From Dipylidium caninum (lineage: Eukaryota > Platyhelminthes > Cestoda > Cyclophyllidea > Dipylidiidae), in the NCBI GenBank assembly GCA_017562135.1, contig QEYB01000098.1, positions 15,001 through 79,000 on the forward strand: a stretch of 64,000 nucleotides of DNA. Reading direction: 5' to 3'. A program made the translations under genes and the position numbers. Shown here piece after piece: positions 52,801 through 64,000 of the stretch (within the stretch, counting starts at the first letter, position 1; the number at the start of each line of letters is the position of its first letter). The notes beneath the pieces were generated by a model, which was given only the letters and a program-made list of their open reading frames with translations, had not been told where the DNA came from and did no database searches.

Positions 52801-55696
52801 CCTTCGATACCGCAAACGCGATGGCCTTCACATGGAAGGGAAAACGACGACTAGTAACATTTATTGTAAGGAATTATGGCTTCCACAAGATGTGGCTCAG
52901 TAAACGGACAGCAAAGGAATACACGCGGTACCTATGCTTTTGTTTGCCATGTGGCGATAAGATTTTTGATTTATTGCCTCGTATGCTCTAAGACAAGTAA
53001 CTTCAAGCGGTCCATGAGCCCATCTAACGTTCCTTCATAAAATCAATCACGAGGTATCAGCGCAGTAGTAATCAGTCGAATCGCCAATTAGTACCCGGTA
53101 AGCCTTCATAGGTCGCGTCACTGCCATTTAGTATGAATCCCATCCTGACAGGAAGGTAACGGCTATGACAGTGGAAGCGAATGCGAACTCGAAGAGTAGG
53201 GTGGAAAAGTGCGTGTACACACACACGCGCAAAAAGGGCGGGAGAAGGAGTGAGGGAGAGGACATGGGGGCAATTGGATACAAGTCCATTAATTAACATC
53301 ATGCATCTTCATTAAATGCCGCCCATTCGTCGTGCGCTCACTTGCTTGCCACAAGAGTGCTGCCTTTATTCCCCATGATCGCGATTATGATGGGGAAGGG
53401 AGAGGAGCAGGGGAAAGGTTGCAATTGTGTTGTTGAGGTGATGACACTTGTTGCCTTCTGGCAGATTGCCTACGTGGAAAGAGATCCTCCTGCAACGATG
53501 TTACTCTCGCAACGTGCCCAACTGCAGCCTGCGTCAAACAAGCCCTTTGTAGTAAGTTTTATGTTGACCTTGACTGATCACTTATTATTACTGGATTAGA
53601 CGTTATCACAACGCCTCAAAAACTTCTAGCCGTATTCCCTTTCAGCACTAATATCACCTTCCTGGATGAAACATTCTAGCCTGTACTGTGGCCGTTTCTA
53701 ATTGCGTAAGGCTTGACGAGAGTAGGGGAAACTACCTAAGGACAAATGGAATTCTTTGTGTGGTCTGGACAAGTCTGTTACCGCTGACAACAGGATTGCT
53801 TCCGCTCCAACGGTAACAGCAATGCGAGAGTCGGACACACACTATTGAGTTTCTAATATGAAGGGAATGTTTGAGAGGGAATTGTGGTCACCGGCGTGCA
53901 TTTACTGGGAAGTTGATGCGTCAAAAGAGCGAAAAGCAAAAGAAAGAGGACGAAGAAGGGGAAGAGATATGTTTTCCTCAATTTTTGGGTACTCAGTGAG
54001 GTCGAGAAAATAATAGTGCGTCGGTAGAAAAGTGGTGGGCTAGATGGCGAAAGTTAGGTAATGACTGATATGGCTTGTTGATGGTGATTCAACGACAGCC
54101 GTTGTTTCAACTATCTTAACTTCTTCGCCTCTCCTCCCCACATTTTGAAAGAAAGTATCCTATGGTTTTACCAAACCGGTGTCATCAACGGAGGAAACAT
54201 AATCATGGGCAGTACTACTGTCACATTTTGTGAGCTGTATGTGTTAAAGGAGATGCCTACGTGGGGAAAAACCTTGAACCCTAACTGATTCCACCCTTCG
54301 GCCAGTTGGTCACAAGTGGTAATGGCCAAGGTTTTTGCACAAAAAATTGCCGCGAAGATTGGGTAGGGGCACTCGCTACCACTAGAACGTGATGCCACAT
54401 TTGCCACTATCCATTCCATCTTAATCCCATCCTACAAATAAGGTAGCGCCACGAATAAATTTACTGACGGCTCGGATTTCGCAGCACACAGTACCATCGA
54501 AATAAACAATTGGTTTTTTACACAATGCAATTCTTATTTTGCCAAGTCTTTACAACTCGCAATTGTCTTCCCCACATTCAGGTACTGCCAAGATAAAATA
54601 TGAAGTTTGTTGGGATTAAAATTGATTTGTTGCTCGGGAAAACGGTCAAGTTTATCGCTCGAGAATTTACTCCCTATTTCATCACTAGACACAATTTCAA
54701 CAAATGCATATTCAACCTTTATTTGGTTAAATTTCACATAGGTCACTCACAATGGCATTACTAAATTCGGAGAATGGAATCTCAGAATCTCATGTATTGT
54801 AGCAAAAGATGGTCAAATAGAGAAAAAAACACATTCACAATAAAACATATATAAAGTGTGTGATATTGATTTCGATTCATTTAACATTTACATAACGCCA
54901 ACAAAAGCGACCATCTTAAAAGTCAAATAAGCCGCTTTTTTTTCAACTATAATTAGAGATAAGAAGTTAAACCGTTGAGTAAAAGGAATAAGAAAGAATA
55001 TTTAGCGTAGACATGTGAAATTTTCTATTCAATGCTTTTGGCTTAACCTTCGAAGCTGTGGTTATCGTTGGCACGTTCATAATCTTGTATAGGATACCGT
55101 TAAGTCGAAACGCTATAATTTCTGACTGGAAAGTCATTCACTAGAACTTTCAAGGAAACATTTAAGAATACGAAGGTAAGGACAAAGAGATTCAAATGTC
55201 ATCAGAACCATTAAAAAGGGAAATAACCAAGTCCCCAACACAAGTCTTACCAAGCCCCGTAGAAGGAAATGAAATAATTAAGGATGACATATTACTGCCT
55301 ATATGAGCACGTGTAGCTAGCGGTCTCGTAAATACTACAAAATTATTGACAATGCTGACAATCTACGATAACAGAACGTACTAGTGAATAACAAAAACAA
55401 ATCCATTACGGATGGCTAGGTTCATGAGATGATACGCGATATAAAAGAAAAAAAGGAATACTGGCTCACCAGCTACGTGGTAGGAAAATGGAGTGGTCAA
55501 TAAGGATGCAGCCTGAAAGGAGGATAAACCAGGCGGAAGCAGGATCTCCACGTCGGAACAGAAAGGAATCACCGCGGATTCTTATAAGACGTGCAAGGCG
55601 AGCGGCCTCATGAAGCGCCGCTTCTCGCTGATTGCGCGGCCTCAAGTGTTGCAGGCCCTCAATGCCGCCAAGAAAATCTTGGAGCCGTATCAATTC
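35063..55696 (-). CDS. RAPGEF2: PDZ-GEF, Rap guanine nucleotide exchange factor (RAPGEF2/6 type)
   Basis: PDZ-GEFs activate Rap GTPases at membranes and junctions by GDP release through a CDC25 domain. Recognised exons: 55696-55470, 51670-51595, 47648-47361, 47287-47189, 46591-46448, 46133-45774, 44982-44332, about 40860-40680, 39618-39436, 39363-39058, 38294-38148, 37686-37459, 36783-36552, 36492-35063. Domain order matches the family: first cNMP-like domain, acidic Ser/Glu/Asp linker, second cNMP-like domain, RasGEF-N, PDZ, RA, CDC25, long Pro/Gln/Ser-rich tail. The PDZ-GEF-specific PDZ plus RA pair separates it from EPAC and other RasGEFs. Exons between PDZ and RA (about 40.9-44.3 kb) and the 5' end upstream of 55.7 kb are not found. 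Two exons flanking a third sit outside a large inverted repeat whose spacer holds the 51.6-kb exon. The tail ends PLPCT rather than the vertebrate SAV PDZ ligand. Confidence 0.9.
37130..37405 (+). pseudogene. Decayed ASCC3 segment inside a PDZ-GEF intron
   Basis: The plus strand reads RTDLLPLDLLSMAALLINST then LFKHFSLNP, clearly related to ASCC3 [20 protein letters not shown] and FTHFNPIQ encoded from 30782. Similarity continues leftward into sequence matching the ASCC3 intron 30707-30781 (including the ACAG|AT acceptor) and the end of exon 30529-30706. It therefore was copied from genomic DNA, not from spliced RNA. It is roughly 70 percent similar by eye, lacks Walker A, and lies antisense in the intron between PDZ-GEF exons at 36783 and 37459. 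Confidence 0.72.
48932..50660. repeat. Left arm of large inverted repeat
   Basis: About 1.73 kb, matched in reverse complement by 52707-54434. Similarity begins gradually near 48932 (GTAGGGAGGG versus GTAGGATGGG) and ends sharply at 50660. Parts are nearly identical (predicted 92- and 85-residue frames differ by one residue or none between arms), while around 49.32-49.38 kb the arms differ at about one base in seven. Its open frames match no known transposase or reverse transcriptase. Confidence 0.93.
50661..52706. other. Spacer (loop) of the inverted repeat, containing one PDZ-GEF exon
   Basis: About 2.05 kb of unique A-rich sequence between the two arms. Its only recognised content is the minus-strand 76-bp PDZ-GEF exon 51670-51595, with acceptor TTGTGTTTCAG and donor GTATGTTGG, which completes the first cNMP-like domain in the correct phase. 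Confidence 0.85.
52707..54434. repeat. Right arm of large inverted repeat
   Basis: Reverse complement partner of 48932-50660. It starts at the CGTGGCTTGCGC sequence (left arm complement CATGGCTTGCGC) and fades near 54434. Outside both arms sequence similarity stops. No terminal target-site duplication was recognised. Confidence 0.93.
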
Positions 55697-58600
55697 CTGT
55701 AAGGCGAGCATTTAGATCTAGATCTACATCAGTTTCCTTCGACATGGATTCCCTTATCACAGATCACAAACGATATCCCTCCACTTTTGATAATAAAACC
55801 ACTATGTAACCAACGCGTATGTAATATGATACCAAAAGAAAGAAAATTATGTTCGTTTTGAAGTCACCAATTAAATAAAATCTACAAGTTGCAGTCTCCT
55901 TAGTCCAATCAATTTAATGTTAATGAGATTTAAAAAAATACTTTTGAACGAAATAAAAGATGGTTGTGGTTTAGGAACATTTACAATTGTGAGACTGTTA
56001 AAAAGTAGGAGGTTTACATATGCAAAAAAAAAACGTAAGCCTTCGTTAAACCAGATTATGAAAATAGTACGAAAAAGCTAAAGACCTCTTTTTTCATAAA
56101 ACTTACTTTAGCCAATGTTATGTTATTTTTGGAAAATGTTGGTTGCATTACACCAAGAGAAAGAATGAACTAGTCTTACTTCCAAAAATAAGCTGAAGAA
56201 TATCATTAAATAATTAAAATTTGGATTTGAATGATTCCTAAGACAATCAGATGAAGATTAGATGTAGAAGGGTAAAGCACAAAATGGGTATGTGACTGTT
56301 ACCACAAAACCCCAATAGATAAGTTTAAATAGCGTGATCTATTTCATTATTACCCCCTTAATACCCCTTTAATGGAAATCCGCGAAAATCACTCATATAT
56401 AAAAAGAATCTGGAATTACATCGGGTCATTCAAGCAAAAAGTAAAAAGTTTTGATAACCAAAACGAAACATCAATAATTTCCAGAACCAAGTAACGGAAG
56501 AACATTGAAGAAAACAACTATATATTTTACGTTTATCGTGCAATGCATCTGAAAAGGCAAGAACTTCGGAAAACAGAATGAACTATAATTTCTGCCTCAC
56601 ATACGAGTAGTACCTGGATGGAGCTCTCAGAAAAACAACAAGCAGCTCCTCATTCAGGCTAGGCCTCGAATATATGAAAGGAAGAACATCACGGGTAGTG
56701 GACTCGAAAAGCACACCTATCCTCGACAAATAATGTGAGAGGATATCAGTGTACTTTTATACTTTCTATAGCTAACGTGCGACGTCGTCCCTTAGAGCAA
56801 TAAGGATAATGGAATACGAGTACGCTGGGAAAATGTGGAAATCAATCTGTTGTGGATCGCTTTTGGAAAAAAATCTTTTTAGGAGAATATATGCAGGTAA
56901 ATTATTTAAAAAAATTATTAAAAGGAACGAAACTGTCAGACATGGACAGGATGGAACAATACAGATGCCTTCTATCTCAAACTATCATGAAACCACATCC
57001 CTAGGAGCTACTACCGAACTTCGGTTATTTTGCCCGGGCAAGCGCAATTTAATATGTACCAAACAAGTTTCAACACTATTTTTTACTAAATAGGAAGCAG
57101 AAATATGGGTAATGTACTTTAGAAACGATAACAAAACAGAAAGATGTGTAAAACCCATCTGTCAAAAAATCTGCAATTACATATATGCAAGAAATTGCTC
57201 GTAAAAAAACTAGGAGTAAAAGAGGATCTCGATTTTTCGATACAGTTATATTGGACAGTGATAAAACAAATGCACATTTGAGATATTATGGACAAACTAA
57301 AAAGTGTATTCACAACAATGAGGAACAATGGAGTAAATATATTTAAATTTACAATTCACCGAAAGTGACCGATTTTTTATATTCGAGATTAAGTCATCTT
57401 ACTTTTCCTACAAGAAATATCATACGTACTCAATGTAAATTAAAACCTCGAGATTGTGACATAAAAATATTAAAAAAACGGCGGAATAAACAATGAGGTA
57501 TGAAAAAGATGTTAACGTTCCACTGATGTATTCAAAACAGTACTTTGAAAGTCAGTAGTGACAGACGATAGATTTTTATTTTGTACGGAAATACAAACTC
57601 CCTTACACCAACAAGGGCAAAAAATAACATTAAGCCAAATAGCCAAACTTGGCCCAAAGGTGGAAATTTCGCACAAATAATTTAATGGAATTAGAAAATA
57701 TTAGAGGCAAGTACCACAAGAGCCAGAGACCAGGAAATATTCGATTTCCGGAAGGTTAAACTAATCTCCAGATATCGGCGCAGATTACCAATTGAAAATG
57801 GAAAGAGACCTTATGAGCTAAAATCCCTTTCTTGTCGAAAAAGCACTGCAAATTTATGAGAGATTGGTAAGAAGGCAACGTTTGTCCACAGGAACACCGT
57901 GATACTTTGCCCAAAGGGAGCAAAGTCTCACATGTAACACACGTATAAACTGCAGTGAGCTTAGGCCGAAACATTAACATAGTTTTAAAAAAGTACATGT
58001 ACAAACAAAAGGAAGAAATGTTTGACAAGTTTCACACTTATATGTAATTATCAGACACGAACCTCACGAGATCTCTTTTCCTGTGGCGTTTTTAGTATCC
58101 GCAAGACTTCGAGATTCTCAAGACCCATATTTTACAGATATATAGCCACCCCAAAAGAATATCACAGGAATAATACGCTCCACATAGCCATAGTAACTAG
58201 AGCGCCGACGATCCGCCCATCCAATATGCTCAGAACGCGTGCGTAGCCATATCATAAAGACAAACAAATAAATTTAATATTTCGCAAACCTTGTAATCAA
58301 CAAAGTCTTTTCAGTAGTTAAATTCTTACGATTTACCTTAATTTGGCTTATTTTTAGCATAAGCACATTATGTTTGACAATATTACGTGGACATGGAGCT
58401 TATCCGTTTTGTAGTACCTCTATCAGTAACCTAATTATGACCATTTATAAACGCCTTAATAGACAATTTTAAGTTGTATTTTTGTTATATGCGAGTGTTA
58501 AACCCTTTTTATCCGTCAAGAGGTATTTCGGCAGGTTAATTTCTCCCTTGTCACGTATATGCCTGGTAAAATTCAATATGCTGGTTGCTTACTCTACGCT

Positions 58601-61600
58601 GTACGCAATCACTGTTGTGTAGATTCCTTTAAAATTCAGCATTTTAACGGGGCCATTTATTGCAACTCGTTTCAGTCTGCTTAATTGACATTCTTCTGTT
58701 TTGAAGCTGTTGCAACGGGTGTTCATTCCCCTCAGTTCTCTTGAGTTACATATAATTTTGAGCCCAAATAGTAAAACCATTCCTTTTGCTTGGCTCATTA
58801 TGAGTTTTAAAAAATCACAAAGCACATTTCTGATATGTGTTTTGTAGGTTTGTAACTTATCCTTCACTTGTTCTTTTCGTAAGAACATAATTTATGAGCG
58901 GCATTTCGACGACTGTTAGATAATTGTCGAATTGTAAAATTAAGACATTTTTAGTTTTCCAAAAGAATTGATGAACGCTACAACTGTTCCCTCGGCAATG
59001 TTTTTTTACTTCTGCCGCAATAAAACCGAACTTTCTAAACAATCCCGACTAAAGACAATTTCTGGTGCTTCTACTTAACTAGATGTGCGTTGGACGGCTT
59101 TCTGTCTGGCCAAGGCCCCGGAGGGCGTGAGTAACGCTATCGCACATTTGAAGGAATGTCGACGTATTGCAATCTATAACGATTTGCTTTTAGGCGTATC
59201 GCAAAAAAACACCCTTCAGCAATTTGACTTGTCTTGGGACAATTCGATATTACCTTTAATTCGTTTGTATTAACCGCGCTTTCATTAGTGCCGCCCATTC
59301 TGATGATAAATATTCGCCTTATTTGGAGGGCTTGAAAATTCTTTTATATTCACGTCTGCCTTGTTCAAATAAGAACTTGGCGTTTCGTACAAAAATCACC
59401 ATAATTATTGTGAACAGAGTTGTTTTTCAAACAAATTACCTTACCGATGTGGTACAGTCATTTACATAGACAATTCTAATCCACACAGGATATTCAGTTC
59501 CAGTTGTTTTGGCCTTAACCTCGCGACTTGGCTTCCGCATTGTAATTGCAGCTCTTCACTGTTTCTGCTCATTGATAAGGGTCCTTTTTACTCTACCGAA
59601 GCTGATTCTAATATAGAGATTGAGGAAAGAGTCGGAACACCTTTGCCCTTAATGGATAACCTAAAGCCCATTTGCGAAGAGAAGGCAAAGAATAGAACCC
59701 GTCTGATCAGCCCGCATGGTCACTGAGAAAGTTAAACGAGCGGCAGTGCCACAATAATCAGGCGAAGGTGAGGCAAATTGTGGTCCTTACGGGTCCTACG
59801 GTACTCACCGTTATACTACTTTGAGAAGGTATTAACGGAGACACAAGCATATCAGGTCAGAGTTATCAGGACGACCTGTGATAAAGCGTTACAGTCGTGT
59901 ACCTGAGAGAAATGTATCGAATTATTTAACATAATGATGGTTATTTTATATTGTATACCGTATTCGTTCATGCACTACTCCAAAAGTCTTTGATAGCAGC
60001 GAGTAAATTAAACCAATTACTCTAGACTTAAGCGTCTTTAATGAAACCCAGGTATTCGTCGACTACACTGAAACTTAGGCATTCCTTCCCCGCGTGCCCT
60101 TAATTTTGTATTGTAGCAGCACGCTTGTAGGATATTCTTGTAAGGGATGGGTGCAAATTAAACTACCTGAGTTGCTCATACACTGATACTTGACGTGCAC
60201 ACAGAATTGGTGATACATATAACTTTTCTGATTAATGACGAATTGGGGTAGAATGATGACCACAAAGCACCCTAGTTACTCGTTACGATGAAACGTTTTT
60301 AAGTCAGCATTATCTGTCAAAAAAGCTTCGAAATCATCGCAGTAACTTCAAAATTTCCTGATGTCTCCCATTTCTTGCTACCCTCAGTCGTTTGACTCTT
60401 GTCAACAATCCCCTATCGCAAGACATTCTTTTTCGCTTGCAAGCTTACGTGACTTCAAATAAGCGCTAATCGTTGTTTTCATTAAGGGCACAGTTATTAA
60501 ATGACAGTCCCCAGCTTTACAAAAAGTCCGTTGCCCCTTCCAGTCATTAGATCCATCTCGTATTCATCAATTAGTATAAAGATTCGGTTAACCAAATTGC
60601 CTCACTCTGCCCCGCAGCGAATCGAAAAGGCATACTCGATAGCAACCTCGTAACTGCAATTTTGCACCATTGCCATATTAATCGCTTAATGAAGTTAGAC
60701 TAGGACTGGATATGCTCCAATTGAAGAATCAACACGCCACTCACGTCAACGCCCCAAGCATATCTCCTTCGCCCTTTGAGTTTAATGAAAGAGGGTATTG
60801 GTCTAGAACTTTTTCCACCAGAACGATGGAGGATTACTAACCACTCTTCAAACAAACGAAATCAGCAGTGCACATATCTTGATGCCGCACCATTTCCCCG
60901 CGGACTTGGTCCTAAGCCTGTTTACTATTTGAAGATGCAATAAAGCCTAATGCTCAAACCGAGAGATCAACAAGAAGACAGAAACCGAAGTATGACAATG
61001 ACCACAACCTAGGAAACTTCACTGGTGAGCTGGGAAGCAGACCACGGGGGGTAGATTTGTACAGTGCCTTTTGTCTTACAGCCACATCAGCTACACAATG
61101 ATGTCGCAAATGATCACAGATCAGAAACGCGTCGATAGCAATCATTTAGTCACTTCGATTAAAATGAAACTGGTGCCAAGACGGGAGTCCCGGTAGTTAT
61201 CCTGAAATCCGCTTGACGCAGGATGGCCAACTCAGACTCAGTCAATCAGGGAGTGTGCAACCTCTACCAGTTGTCCCATGGGTTCCAAAACCCACCGCAC
61301 CAGACGCAGTTGTGACAGGTATGGCACCTGCGTAGTGTTCGGCACCCACAGGGTAAAACTGCATGCGAGCCAGTACCTAAAATGACCCCGCGTTCCACAC
61401 ACTCGCAAAAAATTCTCCATCAACGAGTGTCGCATCGAATAACACCCAATTTCGCCGGCGTTTGAATTAGTAAAACGAGCAAGGAACCTAAACTTTCGAA
61501 ATAGCACTTTTTGACTACCGGGCCGTTAGTGTCTGCCACCGGTGCTCAAATCAGACCATACACAAAACCTACGGAGCTTTTTCCAAAACAGTACTGACAC

Positions 61601-62083
61601 AGTAAATTTCAAGGTGAGGCAACAAGCATGAGGCGGTTCTCCACGCTGCCTTCCGCAGAATAATTTTTCAATAACTAGTGGCCTACGTGCTTACCCCACC
61701 TTTGGTAACAGCAACCATGAACTTCATGTACTCCCACTGTCTTCTCAACGAGCGACACAAAAAAGACGAAAAAATACGAAATCCTTTTGCAAATTCACCA
61801 TTCATCTACATAGCATAAGAGCAATTACAGTGGTAGTAGCAGTAAGAGCAATACATAGTAACGAGGGGTGCACGCTTAGGCACATAACAAACTCCAAAAC
61901 TCCCAGGTAGTTTTGTGCGTTTGCTTGCACGGCACAACGACCGCCAGCGATAAAAAAAGAAGAGGTAAAAGTAGGGGGACAGAGAGCCAAACTTATTCCG
62001 AGCGGATGAGAAGGGATTGCAGGAATAGTGACTAGGACGGATTGAGGAAGTAAGCTCGGGGAGAATGAAATCTGAACACCCGA
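55697..62083. other. Upstream region of PDZ-GEF and spacer to CNOT1
   Basis: About 6.4 kb with no confirmed exon. 55.7-58.27 kb is A-rich on the plus strand, like the PDZ-GEF introns, and probably holds its 5' exons. From about 58.28 to 59.6 kb composition turns T-rich, suggesting plus-strand transcription; a possible exon there is 59083-59126 (acceptor ACTAG, donor GTGAGT, reading VRWTAFCLAKAPEG), of unknown identity. 59.6-62.08 kb is mixed and includes the CNOT1 3' UTR at its right end. Short open frames here match nothing recognised. Confidence 0.4.
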
Positions 62084-64000
62084 TCAGCTCAAAGTGGCTG
62101 CGGCAGGGACTGCGATCTTTGTCTCGGCAACTGATTGGGACGAGGGAGTGGGGCCGGTTGCTGTGGGGGTGGCTCCCTGCACTTGCGATGTAGACGTTGA
62201 AGGAGTCTGGTTGAGCTGTTGGCTCCCACTGCCTTTGGCAGCGTTGCTGGCACTGCTATCATTACCACTTCCACCACTGTTGTTATTTTGCGGAGGTGTA
62301 AAGTTGGAGATACAACTGCGGGCCACGACTGTGACGATACTTCAGATCGCGTGAAGGCAGAAAAAAAAAGACTGAAAATTCGCACTTAATACTCGCAAAT
62401 AAATAGCTACCTCCGGGAAGTGCCAGAGACTCCAGACATTCAACGCACAACGTAATCGATATGACATTACCGCAGTACGACCTCATCTGAGGGCCACATC
62501 TAATACAAGGCTCAGGCTACTAGATTCTATTTCTCACTATCGATTGCGGGACACACGAGGGAAACTCACCACACGAAAGGCCGTTGTCTCTCAAAATTTC
62601 ACTCATCTAGAAACATATAACCCCTTTATTCCTACTGACACATCTGGACAACACTCTTCTCCGCCTCACCCTCGGGTCTGCTGAGGGAGGTTTCAAACGT
62701 ATTGATAACACTGAAAAAGTAGGATGGGAAAGAGCACCGAGTCAAAAAATGGCGTTGAGAAACCGGATGGATGTGAGAATTTCACTTACTCTTCCATGTC
62801 TTTGTGGCATCGGGCGAACTCGTGGTCCCAGTAGCGATATATAGGGTTTCTGAGCAGTTCCGCCGAGGTCATTAGAAGACCCCAAGGGTGTGGACGGTTT
62901 ACAATCAAGCGTTCCATCAGTACTCGACTAATCTGCTCCTTCACCTTTTGGATCGGCAGCTCAGCAAAGAGATAGAGTAGGGTATACGAAAAGTAGTATG
63001 TGTGCGAATTAAGGTAACGCAGCTGATTGGCCATACAATTGAGCAAGAGGTAACGACCCTCATCATCCAGATTCATAATAAGGGCCTGGAGAATCTCCAT
63101 TTGAGGGGTGTTGGCCACGGAATTCATATTCAGAGGTATTCCTAATTCACGTAAACTTCGCACGGAAGTAATGCAAAGGTAGAGCACCAAATCTGTCATC
63201 AGCTCTACGTTATAGTGCATGGAATTAGCGACGCCGTAGGTAAATAGTGTCTGAGAGCTAGATGCAGCCCAGAAAGCGGCCATATTGGCCTGTTCTGCAG
63301 CTCCTACAAGCACAGCATGCTGTTGGGCGGCTGCTGCCGCAGCTTTGGCTGCCGCGGCTTTTTTGGCTTTTTTGCCTTGCGGCGGGGGTGGGGGCGGAAC
63401 TGACTCTTGTCCAGAGGCATCTCCAAGTTCAGGATGTTCCACATACAGAGCCGAAGTAAGGAGTTGCGGCGGATAAGTAAGAAATACCGCCACCGAGTCG
63501 ACGCGACGTAGCATCAAGTCAAGCTCAGAAAGCAGTTTAGTAGGTGAGCGCGAACTGAGATAAGAATCGACTTCGGAACGAAGAACGGGCGGTAGACGAC
63601 TACCCGCTTCCATTGTGTAACCAACGGGATCCTCCAGCTGAGACAATTGGTTGACCGGTGGTGCGTTGAGGGGGTCGATGGAGGAAAAGCCTCGTCTAGG
63701 TTCACTGGAGAGAATGAGATTTCGCAACTGGATAGCGGAAGAGGAAATGATGTTACAAAAGAAAAGACAATAATCAGATATGAAGTCTGGAAAGTCGTGG
63801 AAGAGTACTAAACAGAGGCGGAAAGTGGCGATAAAAAGCGAAGTGACATGTTTGGGTGCGATGGCGTTCTGCAAATAGAACGCGAGGTAATTAAGCATAT
63901 CAGCCAGCAATTGGGCGTAGACGGCTCTGTAGGCAGCACGAAGTTGGGGTGATACGGACGCAGGCACCCCCAGTGTGTGAGCCACAAAGCACCGATGGCC
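62084..64000 (-). CDS. CNOT1: CNOT1, scaffold of the CCR4-NOT deadenylase, carboxy-terminal part (5' partial)
   Basis: CNOT1 is the large scaffold of CCR4-NOT, which shortens mRNA poly(A) tails. Its carboxy-terminal NOT1 superfamily domain binds CNOT2 and CNOT3. Two exons are visible: 64000-62790 (open at the window edge) and 62339-62084, joined across a 450-bp intron in phase 2. Family motifs: FRLCLVLFHDFPDFISDYC, IQLRNLILS, SYLSSRSPTKLLSEL, DDEGRYLLLNCMANQLRYLN, SHTYYFSYTLLYLFAE, RVLMERLIVNRPHPWGLL, NPIYRYWDHEFARC. The junction gives HKDMEDIVTVVARSC, aligning with PEIEKLFQSVAQCC of human CNOT1. Two departures: about 80 extra residues containing a proline run and a Lys/Ala-rich stretch (63262-63430) interrupt the domain, and about 75 Ser/Thr/Gln/Pro-rich residues follow the usual end. 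The GTG at 63985 is internal, not a start. Confidence 0.95.

Larger units (their letters stand above)
44332..55696 (-). other. RAPGEF2: PDZ-GEF exon block: cNMP domains, RasGEF-N and PDZ
   Basis: 55696-55470 has RRGDPASAWFILLSGCILID, and 51670-51595 completes the domain with RHQDCIVLEDSDLIA (family: CDCLVLEPSEMIVV). 47648-47361 is a Ser-rich then Asp/Glu-rich linker (SDVDNDDEEDDDNEDDEFDS). 47287-47189 and 46591-46448 read AFSNLSEVTRTALCRLMLV, then DGEILDTWSVILNGTVEV. 46133-45774 has VIDPDGTIRELSSGDSFGV and EDCQFVCVAQADYFRVM. 44982-44332 carries RasGEF-N (EDLLLTYRTFLSTP, RYVVLWVHNHPGDF) and PDZ (GEFGVFVNQ, RRGDQLLALQQTKVEGLSLS). Both cNMP domains lack the Arg of a true cAMP pocket, as usual for PDZ-GEFs. 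Phases agree at every joined junction. Confidence 0.88.

Noticed and set aside
1..64000. tRNA, rRNA, CRISPR, riboswitch or bacterial operon features
   Set aside because: None recognised by eye. The window is eukaryotic; a covariance-model scan was not possible, so a small non-coding RNA could be missed.

Overview
The window is nuclear DNA from an invertebrate animal. It carries seven spliced protein-coding genes with GT-AG introns, no bacterial-style operons and no organelle features. The gene set (Dispatched, IPMK, RhoGDI, PP2A scaffold subunit, ASCC3, PDZ-GEF, CNOT1) is metazoan. Introns are bimodal: several are only 34-38 bp or 59-83 bp, others run to kilobases. Together with lineage-specific insertions in conserved proteins, this suggests a flatworm or similar lophotrochozoan. 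The organism call is inference; no species marker was seen. Exon structures were worked out by hand from splice sites, reading phase and recalled family alignments, so exons in conserved domains are much surer than terminal ones.

Layout, left to right. 1-2.74 kb: amino-terminal half of a Dispatched-like sterol-sensing protein (minus strand, 3' end off the window). 4.82-8.20 kb: inositol polyphosphate multikinase (minus). 8.59-8.81 kb: a rearranged fragment copied from the PP2A scaffold gene, then an orphan exon-like segment at 9.15 kb. 11.54-14.11 kb: RhoGDI (minus), divergent from the PP2A scaffold subunit A at 15.94-19.40 kb (plus). 20.42-34.73 kb: ASCC3, a double-cassette Ski2-like helicase (plus, 27 recognised exons). 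It ends 334 bp from, and convergent with, a PDZ-GEF/RAPGEF2-6 gene (minus, 35.06 to at least 55.70 kb). 55.7-62.1 kb: no confirmed gene. 62.08-64.0 kb: carboxy-terminal part of CNOT1 (minus, 5' end off the window).

The most striking structure is a large inverted repeat inside the PDZ-GEF gene. Two arms of about 1.7 kb (48.93-50.66 and 52.71-54.43 kb) face each other across a 2.0-kb spacer, and that spacer holds one genuine 76-bp coding exon of the first cyclic-nucleotide-binding-like domain. The exon could be inverted in DNA by recombination, or looped out, skipped or circularised in RNA.

Other notable points: an apparent +1 frameshift in ASCC3 helicase cassette 2; two short introns (75 and 72 bp) that are multiples of three and free of stops, so retention would add 25 or 24 residues; a decayed copy of an ASCC3 exon-intron segment in a PDZ-GEF intron; a probable GC-AG intron; and T-rich versus A-rich strand bias that follows transcription direction. 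The genes share no single pathway. They cover Hedgehog release, inositol phosphate signalling, Rho and Rap GTPase control, phosphatase scaffolding, RNA/DNA helicase work and mRNA deadenylation, as expected of an ordinary animal chromosomal neighbourhood.
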